Assembly: GCA_949361645.1 (NCBI GenBank)
Contig: OX442418.1
Span: 11,008,632-11,072,631, forward strand
DNA length: 64,000 nt
DNA from: Spongilla lacustris
Lineage: Eukaryota; Porifera; Demospongiae; Spongillida; Spongillidae
Direction of reading: 5' to 3'
A model generated the notes under the pieces. That model did not search any database and had not been told where the DNA came from. It saw nothing but the letters and a program-made list of their open reading frames with translations. The position numbers and the translations under genes were made by a program. Below, piece after piece: positions 54,948 to 64,000 of this stretch. Numbering within the stretch: the stretch's first letter is position 1; the number at the start of each line of letters is the position of its first letter.

Positions 54948-57900
54948 ATGGTTTCTGTGGTTTTACTCGGAATCCCCTACTCCATTTATGTTAGAACGTA
55001 TAGCATAAGAATGATGATTCAGATGTTACTTGTTCTATCTATACTTGGGAGCTTTATGGTTGGTATGTCCGATCGGGTCAACCTCTCCGCTACCATTCCG
55101 CCGGGCCGCTATGCTATACAGGACTACCTATGCAACGGACTGCTCAAGTCCAATATGACTATTGAGTTGGGCGATGGAGAGCATCGCATATCTTCTGGAC
55201 CGTTATGTAACATCTTCAATGAAAGTAACATTACAATAACTGGATCTTCTACAAAAACCACTACTGTACGTTGCGAAGGTGATGATGGGATAATCTTTGA
55301 CTCAGTACAAAATTTTACGATACAGAAAATTACATTCATAAATTGCGGTCAAAAATTACAATCCGCCAAAACCTTTCTCTTTACGGACTGCACAATTCAG
55401 AACAATACAAAGGGAGCGATATCTTTAATATCCAGTGAGAATACAAATATCGCAAACTGCATATTTGAAGACAACAGTGCTACTGATGGTTATGGTGGCG
55501 GTGCTGTGTGGTTGAGTGGTTCGATCGTCAATGTTAGCATCACAAACTGCACATTCCAGAACAACAACGCCTCCAATGGTGGTGCTGTGGCTGTTAATGG
55601 ATCCACTGTCGATGTTAGTATAACAAACTGCACATTTCAGAACAACAGTGCTACTTATGGTGGTGCTGTGTGGTTAGATGCATCAACACTCAATGCTAAT
55701 ATGCTAAACTGCATATTTCAAAACAATGGCAATGCAAATAATGGTGGTGCTCTGTGGCTGAGTGGATCAACTGGTAATGCTAGCATCACAAACTGTACAT
55801 TTCTGAACAGCGAAGCGTATTTTAATGGTGGTGCTATGTGGTTGTTTGAATCAAAAGATTATTATAACATCACAACGGACACATTTCAGACCAACACTGC
55901 TTTTGATATTAACATTGTGGGATGCACATTTCTAAACAACAGTGCCATTGATGGAATTGGTGGAGCTATGTGGGTCAACCAATCAACTTACAGTATTAGC
56001 ATCAAATACTGCACATTTCAGGACAACAGTGCTACTATTGGTGGAGGTGTGGGGTTGGTTAACACAACTGGAAATATTCACATCATGGGATGCACATTTC
56101 TGAATAACAGTGCTACTAATGGAAGTGGTGGTGCTGTGTGGTTGGATCAATCAACTGTCAATATTACCATCACATATAGCACATTTCAGAACAATGTTGT
56201 TACTGGTGGTAGTGGTGGTGCTGTGAGATTTGGTGGATTAGTTGTCAATGTTATCCTCACACAGTGCACATTTGAGGACAACAATGCTATGAATGCAGGT
56301 GCTGTGTGTTTCCATGAGTCAGCTGGTGATGTTAGCATCACAAACTGCACATTTCAGAACAACACTGCTGGTACTGTTGGTGCTGTGTGGTTATTCAAAT
56401 CAAGTGGCAATATTAGCATCACAAACTGCATATTTGAGAATAACAATGCTACTTCTGATGATGGTAGTGGTGGTGCTGTGTGTTTGGACACATCAAATAT
56501 CATCTGCTATATTAAAAACAGCACATTTCAGAACAACAGTGCTAAATCTGGTGGTGGTTGTGTCCACATACAGCAGTCAGAAGGCAATCTTAGTATAACA
56601 AACTGTATATTTCATAACTGTGTTTCTTATGATGATGGTGGTGCATTTAATACCTTTCAATCAACAGTCAATGCTAATATCATCAACTGCATATTTCAGA
56701 AAAATAGCGCTAATCACAGTGGTGGTGCTGTGTTGTATCGTGACGGTGATGTTAGCATCACAAGCTGCACATTTCATAACAATACTGCTGTTTATGGTGG
56801 AGCAATACTCGTCTTTCCCAAAAACACCATTTACATTTATCAGTCAAAATTTGTCAACAACATTGCACTAATAGGAGCAGCAGTGTATATCAGCCCATCC
56901 CAAAGCCTAGGTTATGGTGTGCCATTATGTAGCCTCTTTCTTGAGGATGTGGTGGTTAATGATAACTATCGCATTGCTATTAACACACAGTATGAGACAA
57001 GAGGAGGGGCTATCTACTTTAATGGAGTAAATGTGAGTATCAATGGAAGCACTAACTTGGGGAGCCAGTTCTCATCTAACTCTCCCCAAGGAGCCATTCA
57101 AGGAGTAAATGGTTTTCTACTGCTGTCTGGTAACATCTCATTCACAAATAACACAGGAGTGAATGGAGGAGCCATAAGCCTATCTAACAATGTCCCACTC
57201 CAGTTTCATGGCAAATGTAATGTGCAGTTTTCCAGAAATGTAGCCACCACATTTGGTGGTGCTATCTACAATGAAGGTGAACAAACCACTCCACTAGCAA
57301 ATAAAGATATTTGGACACTGAATTGTGTAATAGACATTGTAGGTGATGGCCCCTTCTCCATCACCTTCAATAATAACCATGCAGAGCTTGGTGGTCATGC
57401 TGTGTATGCCACACCCATTTATGGCTGCTATGATGCTACCTATTCCTATTTCACCATTACTCCATTACAAGAAGACCTCAATGACACCCAAGTACTCTCC
57501 TTTCCAGCAATTGTGCAGTTGTGTGGCTGCAGTGACCCCAACATGTGCAACATCACAAGTCAGTATGAAGGAAAGGTTGCAACATATCCTGGTAGAACTA
57601 TTAGTCTTAATGTTACTTCAGTAGATTATGGAAATAACATATCACCAAGTGTGGTCTACACACAAATAGACACTGTCTATCCACACATAGCTCTTGGACC
57701 CTTGCAGAGTGTGCAGTGGATAGGATCAAAGTGTACAAGAATGGAATATCAAATCTATGGACCAGTAATGGCATCACTGAGACTGCTTCTGTCCAATTAT
57801 CCTGGATCCATTCCAACAGTGATTAAGGTCCAGCTGTTACAATGTGAGCCAGGGTTCACATTGATGTCTGACTCTACAGGCCTGATGAAGTGTGACTGTT

Positions 57901-59468
57901 CTCGGTTCCTCACATCACATGGAGTGCTCTGTGATGCATCAGATGGCACTGTTACCAGACAAGGAACTAACTGGATTGGTCTCTACAATAACACCCTTCC
58001 AGCACTGGCTTCTACTTGTCCTTTGGACTACTGCAAAATTGGCATAACTAATCTATTTCTGGCAAGGCCTGGGGACTTTTGCAATGGAGGGCGTACTGGC
58101 ATTCTTTGTGGTCATTGCCATGGTGACCAGAGTGTAATCTTTGGTTCTTCCAAGTGCCAGGTGTGCTCAGATATGTGGATGATCACACTTGTGATGTTTG
58201 CAGTGCTGGGTGTCTTACTGGTGGCAGCACTGTTCTTCCTCAACCTCACTGTTACACAAGGCACACTCTATGGGCTCATCTTGTATGCCAACATTGTTCA
58301 AGTCAATACTTCAATATTCTTTAGCCAGTCCATTTTAAAGCCTTTGCAAGTGATTGTGTCATTTTTGAATCTTGACCTTGGGGTTCCGCTGTGTTTCTAT
58401 GATGGTATGGATGATGCTGACAAGGCTGGCCTTCAATTTGTGTTCCCAGCCTACATCCTCATCCTCACCATGACAGTCATTGTGCTCTGCCACTACTTTC
58501 TTCAGAGATCTCCAGCCACCTCCTCTAGTTCCTGTCTTTATAGACTTCCCATTATAATAGGCGAAAGAGCAGTTGGTGTCCTATCTACTCTCATCTACTT
58601 GTCATATTCCAAATTGTTGAGAACAGTCATTGATGTTCTGACGTATTCCACAGTTCACTTGCCCAGTGGGGACATCAATGTCTGGTTCTATGATGGAAAT
58701 GTGGAATACCTTCATGGAAAACATATTGCATTGTTTGTGGTTGCCATGGTTACATGCACCCTGTTCCTCCTCCCCTACACATTGGCCATCACTTTCATTC
58801 CAATAATTGAACAGTACAGTGAACACAACAGACTGTTCAACTATCTCCACAAGAAGGCCAACCAGATCAAACCAATGATTGATGCCCACTATGCCCCCTA
58901 CAAGGGGGAGTGGCGATGGTGGCTGGGAGCAAGGCTTTGGCTTCTAGTTGTGATGAATGGCTTAAATCCAGTGTACTGTTCTAACCAGCCATCCTTGCTT
59001 CTGTCTATCCAAGCTACTATGGTGATCGTGTTCATGCTAGTACAGGCTAAAATAGAGCCATTTGGACCGTCACTTCAAATGACAGATAAATACAACAGAC
59101 GCACTTACTGCTACAATCAGTTATACAATTGTCTTGACTTGATTTACCTTCTCAACTATACTGTACTAGCTCTGTCAATGTCTTACATTCTAGACCATGG
59201 TTCAGACCAAACTCAAATCATTGTCTGTGTTGGAGTTTTGGTGGGCCTCTTTGTAGTGGTGTTGATGGTGACTGTCTTGCACCATCTCATGGTGGCCATC
59301 CTCAAGACTTGCAAGATGTATGACATAGCCAAGCAGAAGATAAACAGATGTTTTAAAAGGAAATATGAATTAATGGTATCTATTGATCCAAATGAACTCA
59401 CCAACAATGATGTTAACACCACTGCTGATGACATGTGTGATCTGAGAGAACCACTGATAGAAGATTGA
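54948..59468 (+). CDS. Beta-helix ectodomain, multi-membrane-span protein (1506 aa)
   Basis: Single uninterrupted frame. Likely surface protein. The first ATG (54948) has good context (TTCCATGG). A start at 55011 would place the hydrophobic signal (MLLVLSILGSFMVG) at the very N-terminus, so either is possible. Residues about 150-620 hold about 19 repeats of the type TNCTFQNNSATxGGAVWL, a right-handed parallel beta-helix pattern also seen in bacterial Pmp proteins; weaker repeats run to about 820. Many NxS/T sites fit secretion. A Cys-rich part (about 981-1074; CDCSRF, CPLDYC, ILCGHCHGD, SSKCQVC) precedes about nine hydrophobic spans (about 1077-1452). A short charged tail ends REPLIED. This architecture occurs in large families in sponges. 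The ligand is unknown. Intact, with no intron and no frameshift. Confidence 0.85.
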   Translation: MVSVVLLGIPYSIYVRTYSIRMMIQMLLVLSILGSFMVGMSDRVNLSATIPPGRYAIQDYLCNGLLKSNMTIELGDGEHRISSGPLCNIFNESNITITGSSTKTTTVRCEGDDGIIFDSVQNFTIQKITFINCGQKLQSAKTFLFTDCTIQNNTKGAISLISSENTNIANCIFEDNSATDGYGGGAVWLSGSIVNVSITNCTFQNNNASNGGAVAVNGSTVDVSITNCTFQNNSATYGGAVWLDASTLNANMLNCIFQNNGNANNGGALWLSGSTGNASITNCTFLNSEAYFNGGAMWLFESKDYYNITTDTFQTNTAFDINIVGCTFLNNSAIDGIGGAMWVNQSTYSISIKYCTFQDNSATIGGGVGLVNTTGNIHIMGCTFLNNSATNGSGGAVWLDQSTVNITITYSTFQNNVVTGGSGGAVRFGGLVVNVILTQCTFEDNNAMNAGAVCFHESAGDVSITNCTFQNNTAGTVGAVWLFKSSGNISITNCIFENNNATSDDGSGGAVCLDTSNIICYIKNSTFQNNSAKSGGGCVHIQQSEGNLSITNCIFHNCVSYDDGGAFNTFQSTVNANIINCIFQKNSANHSGGAVLYRDGDVSITSCTFHNNTAVYGGAILVFPKNTIYIYQSKFVNNIALIGAAVYISPSQSLGYGVPLCSLFLEDVVVNDNYRIAINTQYETRGGAIYFNGVNVSINGSTNLGSQFSSNSPQGAIQGVNGFLLLSGNISFTNNTGVNGGAISLSNNVPLQFHGKCNVQFSRNVATTFGGAIYNEGEQTTPLANKDIWTLNCVIDIVGDGPFSITFNNNHAELGGHAVYATPIYGCYDATYSYFTITPLQEDLNDTQVLSFPAIVQLCGCSDPNMCNITSQYEGKVATYPGRTISLNVTSVDYGNNISPSVVYTQIDTVYPHIALGPLQSVQWIGSKCTRMEYQIYGPVMASLRLLLSNYPGSIPTVIKVQLLQCEPGFTLMSDSTGLMKCDCSRFLTSHGVLCDASDGTVTRQGTNWIGLYNNTLPALASTCPLDYCKIGITNLFLARPGDFCNGGRTGILCGHCHGDQSVIFGSSKCQVCSDMWMITLVMFAVLGVLLVAALFFLNLTVTQGTLYGLILYANIVQVNTSIFFSQSILKPLQVIVSFLNLDLGVPLCFYDGMDDADKAGLQFVFPAYILILTMTVIVLCHYFLQRSPATSSSSCLYRLPIIIGERAVGVLSTLIYLSYSKLLRTVIDVLTYSTVHLPSGDINVWFYDGNVEYLHGKHIALFVVAMVTCTLFLLPYTLAITFIPIIEQYSEHNRLFNYLHKKANQIKPMIDAHYAPYKGEWRWWLGARLWLLVVMNGLNPVYCSNQPSLLLSIQATMVIVFMLVQAKIEPFGPSLQMTDKYNRRTYCYNQLYNCLDLIYLLNYTVLALSMSYILDHGSDQTQIIVCVGVLVGLFVVVLMVTVLHHLMVAILKTCKMYDIAKQKINRCFKRKYELMVSIDPNELTNNDVNTTADDMCDLREPLIED

Positions 59469-59988
59469 AGTCCATGTTACATGCCTTTTGAGAAATAGGA
59501 TTTCTAACTATACATGTATATTCATAGATTACTGAGGATTACTACTTAATACATGGTCTAGTATAAAATATATAACTAGGTGCTGCTGCTGATCGAAGCT
59601 TTTTCATTTTACTGTAATTTACAAATCTGCTTTATCTAGAATTTTTTGATCGGTTTACAACTTGATTAGATGGTTGCCAGGCCTTTTCAACAAATTAATT
59701 GATAATTCATCTTAGAAAAAAAAATACCGAGCAGTGTAATAATATATATATATTTACTCATCATCACAGCTTAGAAACTGATATATGCGTAGCTACTATT
59801 GGTGAGAGCGAAGTTGACAGCTATTCTCTCCAGATGCTATTAAGGGCACCATTATACATGTACGTGTATGTATGGTGTGTGTGTGTGTTTTATTTTGCCT
59901 TTTTATTGCAACCATATTCCATAGAAACATTTACATAGTTTCTGAGCAGCTGTTGCAACCTACATACAGCTTGTGCGTGTGTGTGTGT
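59469..59988. other. 3' flank of the beta-helix gene
   Basis: AT-rich 3' UTR or intergenic. No AATAAA within the first 100 nt was found. A short (GT)n lies at about 59876-59888 and again just before the G run. Confidence 0.4.
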
Positions 59989-60009
59989 GGGGGGGGGGGG
60001 GGGGGGGGG
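59989..60009. repeat. Poly-G tract after (GT)n
   Basis: 21 G directly following GTGTGTGTGTGTG. Confidence 0.95.
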
Positions 60010-60109
60010 TGAATGAAACAGGACTATGAATCTCATTTGCTAACGTACACTTCCGCGTTTCGCAGCTGCAATGCTTGCTATGGACAGAGCATACCCCCAA
60101 AGCAAACAA

Positions 60110-60330
60110 CTATGCATGGAGACTGATGGAGTGAACCTTTTGGCAGACAGCTATACTGTATGGAGTGGATCCTATGGCAATAAGCTATATAGAGTATAGC
60201 TACAGAGTACCACAGCTGTACAGCTACTATACTATCGCACGTGCAGCTAACGGCTAGTGAGCTGCACCCTATGGCAGACGGCTACGGAGTAGTACACCAA
60301 AGCAAACAGCTACTCCCTTGTAGTTCATAA
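60110..60330. repeat. Degenerate tandem repeat, family G (inverted)
   Basis: Units with GGCAGACAGCTATACTGTAT and GGAGTGGATCCTATGGCAAT are reverse complements of the units at 37700-38245, 22 kb away. Confidence 0.7.
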
Positions 60331-62560
60331 ATGGGAAGGGTCTGCAGGGCACAGCACTGAAGTGATTTATGTTGCAGATCGTTGTTGCACTACTGTTTTT
60401 TCATTCCTCGTTATATTCCTCTTTCCTATTTTATATCTATAGTGTTATACAAATTTTTGGGTAATTTAAATATATGTAGCACGTGCAACATACCCAATCT
60501 CGATTAAAAAATAAAATAACGAGATATGAGTGCACTGTATATAAGACCTCTATATCTTCAATTCCCACGATGTTTTATTTCTATATGTTGCGATGTGCAG
60601 ACCTTATAAACACCTACTAGAATGAAGAAGATGTGATCCAGTCCCATAAGTTCGGCCATTTTATACACAGTACACGCCCTGCATCGCCCGAGTTTCACGC
60701 TGCCTATATATTTATTATACCCAATCAAGTGTATTGTCGCACGGGCTATCATAAAACGTACAGAAGGCTCTACGGTAGCCTACGGTACTAAGCGCACAGT
60801 CCCACAAAGCGTTTGCAGTCGATAGCAGACTAACACAATTTTTTAAAAAATTGGTAAAATGTTAAAAGGATTAAACCCATCGTAACCTATGTTTCTCAAC
60901 GGTTGAACACAACCAAAGGGTACGGATAAGTGTCAAACTCGTTAACTTCTCTATGGCCACGCCCCAAATTAAAATACGGATTGTACGTAACATGTACAAG
61001 TTCTATTATATTGAACGTCAATGGATCACGTGAGATGTTTCCAACCATTACTCTAATTAAATATCTATGGTTGAATTAGAACTTCTCACATATGCGTGGG
61101 CGTACCACAGCAGAAACTTGGTGCCACATCCTCACATTCAAGGTGCAGAACGGAGCTTTAATCTGACACGCTGCATATTAACATGTACGATAAGCCTAGT
61201 ACACATGTACTTGTGAACAAAAGTCTCGTGAGCAGATGTCATGAATTATTTTTTAAGACTTTATAATACACTGCATCATCTTTATAATACATATTAAATT
61301 ATGTATGCATGGTGTCTTGATTTTAATAAAGAGTGCTTAATAAACATTTCATGTGAAATGCACATTACAAATGTATAATCAGGTCGATATGTTTTGAAAT
61401 TCAATTAGGACTGAAAAAAAACATTGTGGTGACTGCCTATCTTTGGGTCATTTCTGGATATACTATGATTCCTATCTGTCTTTATTGTATCTGAGGAAAC
61501 ACATTGCGTGTGCAGTACATGATGGGGCCAAAATTTCTGTCTGTATTGATGAATGAAACACTTGACTTTGTACAATATACTATACCTAAAATAACTGTAT
61601 CTAACCTCCTTCCTCATCATCCCACGGGAATAGTCACAGCCAATTATTGTCAGTGAGTCTTTGTCTTATATGGCACGCATTTATATATTGCAATGTGAAG
61701 ACAAGGTAGTTAAAGGAGTGGGTGTGCACTATCATGTTATGTCATGGTTACCTATTGGGCCTCTATTGCATGTTTGAAATGTGTTGCATTTGAATGGTAT
61801 TGTGTTATAGGTGGTTGCAAATTGCAATTGAACCGCTTTTGGTGTGCCATTAAACCAGCTCTCGATTGCATGCATGAAAAATGAATGATGAAGAGACTAG
61901 AATTGTAACTAACTTGCTGCCCATGCAGGTCTACCAATTGCACTGATGCGTGGATGGGCATTCGCTGCTTACAAATTGTAGCTGAGTGAAAAAAACCCCT
62001 CCATATTTATACATGCAGTCTTATAACAACTACATACATGTACAAGGGCATTCATAAATTGTAATTATAATGTATTATCTGCACTGAGATAGTCATGAGC
62101 AAAATGATAGTTTCATTCATAACTAATCCCGTCCTGTAATTGCACTTACATGCACATGTACATGTAATTATCTCCTAACCAAATCCAAATAATATGAGTA
62201 CATGTAGTTGGTACACTATGTACACAGGTAGAGGAATTTCATGCATATGTTTAAATGCATTATGATGATATAGCTGATTTCTGTTCATGTATATGGTGCT
62301 TATGGTTTTATATGCAAACTGATATGATCCTGTTCATTAGTGCACTAATGAACTGTTGGAATGATAAGCTATATTTCTTATAATTGAACTATAGCTACAA
62401 ATATAGTATTAAAACATCCATGTGCATGCAATGTTTTAGGGTATGTATCATTTAATGAACCCTTCACATTAAATATCAAATCAGTTTGGAAACGGCTGAT
62501 TTTTAAAATTTAAGCATTACTGACAACAACAAAGTACATTAATGAATATTTTATATTTAA
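60331..62560. other. Intergenic between convergent genes, no gene recognised
   Basis: AT-rich. Includes the second E-box block (61020-61044) and many ACATGTAC words. Short frames at 60558-60752, 61405-61620 and 61752-61961 (minus) carry no recognisable motif. Confidence 0.4.
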
Positions 62561-62566
62561 ACATCA

Positions 62567-62572
62567 TTTATT
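62567..62572 (-). promoter_or_regulatory. Poly(A) signal of the TIR receptor gene
   Basis: AATAAA on the minus strand (TTTATT on plus), about 30 nt after the stop codon at 62601-62603. Position and sequence fit a cleavage signal. Confidence 0.6.
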
Positions 62573-62600
62573 AAAATAATGCAATTGAAAACAAACTGCA

Positions 62601-63735
62601 CTACACATTCTGTTTATTAAGGCACTGCTCTAGCTTGCTTTCAAACATGGGGTCATCATCTCTTATGGACACCACTCCACTGATTATGGGCGGGACGGTA
62701 TTGCAGCTATCACACAAAATGGAAATGATCCTTCCATCCATCAGACCAGGGTCTTTTGAGACAGATTGGAGTAGCTCAAACTGGCACCATGGGGAATGTT
62801 CGTACCCCGGGGAGCACACAATCAACACCTTATCGGCCTCCAGTATCAGCCTCATCCTCTCCTCGGAGATCAGGTGGCCCGCGATCATGTCATCATTGTG
62901 TACGGTCACCTCGCTACCAAGGATCAGCTTCTGGATGAGCGGTTTGAGATACCCACTGACCCAACTCTGTACATCCTCAGAATAGCTTATATAAATGCAT
63001 GACCTTCTGCAATATTTCTTCAAATCAAATTTTGTAGCATCTGCCTGTGACAAACTTTTCCACCGACGATCTATGCTCCTGCACTTATGCTCATTGCTTC
63101 TAAGACAGATTTACTACCTATATGTTTTTGCTTTTGCATACTATCACAGGATTTGTAAGAATCATTTTGGAATGATACAGTACCTACAGCAGGCCTATGT
63201 TGGCATTTGGTACGAACTAATATGCAGACAACAATAATACAAATAGCTCCAATAAGAGCTCCTCCAGACAACAATCCTCCCACCAGACCTTTGCATAAGG
63301 ATGGACAAGTGGACATGAACAAATGAGATGTATTCATGGAAACTGGTGTAGGCTGCAACAGTACACTCGGCGTTGCTGTAGGAATAATGAGAATTGTTGC
63401 ATTCCTCCACTGGATGACATCAGAAAACCAAAGAGAGCATATGAATCGAGAGTTGTTATAATCATTGGTCAATGAAGGCAAGGTCAGAGTACTTATGTAC
63501 ACAGGTGCTGACTTATCAATGCGTTGAGCTATATTGAGTGTCAGATTGCTGATACAGGAGGATGCAGCTGTGTAGTCTGTTCCATTTGTGAGGATAAATT
63601 CCACTTGGATATATGCTGAACCAGTTGTGTAACTGTATTCACACTGAAATATTGTGTCAGCATAAAGGGCAATTAATCTTGTAGACAGTCCATTTGCATA
63701 GCCTGCAATAACAAGTAACACCAATATATACCATC
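62601..63735 (-). CDS. Ig-like/TIR single-pass receptor (5' exon missing)
   Basis: Probable innate immune receptor. From 63735 an acceptor (TTTGTACTGTAG) opens a hydrophobic signal (WYILVLLVIAG). An ectodomain follows with Cys spacing and edges like one Ig-type domain (FQCEYSYT ... SRFICSLWF ... NATILII) and several N-glycosylation sites. Then come a Ser/Thr/Pro stalk, a membrane span (GALIGAICIIVVCILV) and a short juxtamembrane part ending in a stop at 63071. In another frame (to 62601) lies a TIR domain: CIYISYSED (box 1), NDDMIAGHL (BB-loop region, with Ala where most have Pro), LIVCSPGYEHSPWCQFEL. A small intron (for example GTAGTAAATC to GAGCATAG, 47 nt) or a frameshift must join them. 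The start codon is probably in an exon beyond 63750. Ig-TIR receptors are known from sponges. Confidence 0.75.
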
Positions 63736-64000
63736 CTACAGTACAAAAGAAAATTTATAATTCCCTGATATTGCTAGGCTAGCCCTGTTCGATTAGAGGC
63801 TGCATTGTGTACCATCATGTAAATGCACATGAGCTAGTAGATTAAATTGTCAGTGTATAGCTGTTTTGATAAGCATTTAAAGAAATCAACACAATGCTTT
63901 TTAAAAATTTAACATTTAGTGTCATTAAGGCTACATGTAAAGATAAATCACATATCATATACATGTAATAATGTACAATCATATCTTAGCGCCCGAAATT
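63736..64000. other. Intron or upstream flank of the TIR receptor gene
   Basis: AT-rich with the polypyrimidine tract of the acceptor at its left edge. The first exon was not recognised and may lie beyond the window. Confidence 0.5.

Noticed and set aside
54948..59468. Bacterial contamination as source of the Pmp-like beta-helix protein
   Set aside because: The frame continues into a polytopic domain with animal-type Cys pattern and N-glycosylation sites, lies in one contiguous AT-rich eukaryotic sequence, and lacks an autotransporter barrel.
62601..63053. TIR domain as part of a bacterial-type antiphage system
   Set aside because: It is joined to a membrane receptor with splice signals and a poly(A) signal, next to animal genes; no prokaryotic neighbours.
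1..64000. tRNA or rRNA genes
   Set aside because: Looked for GGTTCGAATCC-type B boxes with a matching cloverleaf and for conserved rRNA words; only isolated near-matches (for example GGTTCAAATTC at 36239) without a foldable partner.

Overview
This window is animal nuclear DNA, most probably from a sponge (demosponge). It has split genes with GT-AG introns, no bacterial operons, eukaryotic transposon families (Ty3/Gypsy, a tyrosine-recombinase retroelement, pogo-like, piggyBac, hAT-like, TTAA and TA elements) and very dense simple repeats. The sponge assignment is an inference. It rests on an Ig-like/TIR receptor and a huge single-exon beta-helix multi-membrane-span protein, both of kinds I know from sponges; other early-branching animals are not excluded.

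Layout. 1-1.75 kb: remains of a Ty3/Gypsy pol and of a tyrosine recombinase. 2-6 kb: hairpins, a large foldback element and a hAT-like non-autonomous element. 6.9-8.3 kb: two blocks of a 24-bp minisatellite. 9.7-16.8 kb: a nest of decayed Gypsy pieces (integrase, RT, gag-protease) broken by a palindromic TTAA element, a deleted pogo-like transposon and a 2.3-kb palindrome that itself carries an inserted element. 17-23.5 kb: foldback elements, dispersed repeats and CA repeats. 23.57-29.2 kb: a DIRS/Ngaro/PAT-type retrotransposon with the diagnostic split direct repeats (A1 - internal - B1 A2 B2). 29.2-31.6 kb: MITEs and an inverted copy of sequence found at 22.7-23.3 kb.

34.8-36.5 kb (minus strand): exons of an RNF113/CWC24-like splicing factor, with two frame breaks. 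Its introns hold a palindromic MITE, a 30-bp minisatellite, a (CA)n run and a perfect 657-bp (GGGA)n array. Possible further minus-strand exons lie at 41.2, 42.1, 45.4-46.0 and 50.9 kb. 46.7-48.8 kb: a decayed piggyBac transposase. 49.0-50.75 kb: a long minisatellite.

54.9-59.5 kb (plus): the one large intact gene, 1506 codons without an intron. It reads as a secreted-side right-handed beta-helix made of about 19 repeats, a Cys-rich stretch and about nine membrane spans. 62.6-63.7 kb (minus, convergent with it): a single-pass receptor with an Ig-like ectodomain and a cytoplasmic TIR domain. Side by side they may be a small innate-recognition locus, which is an inference. Everything between is repeat-derived or has no recognisable content. 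Most open frames elsewhere are products of tandem repeats.
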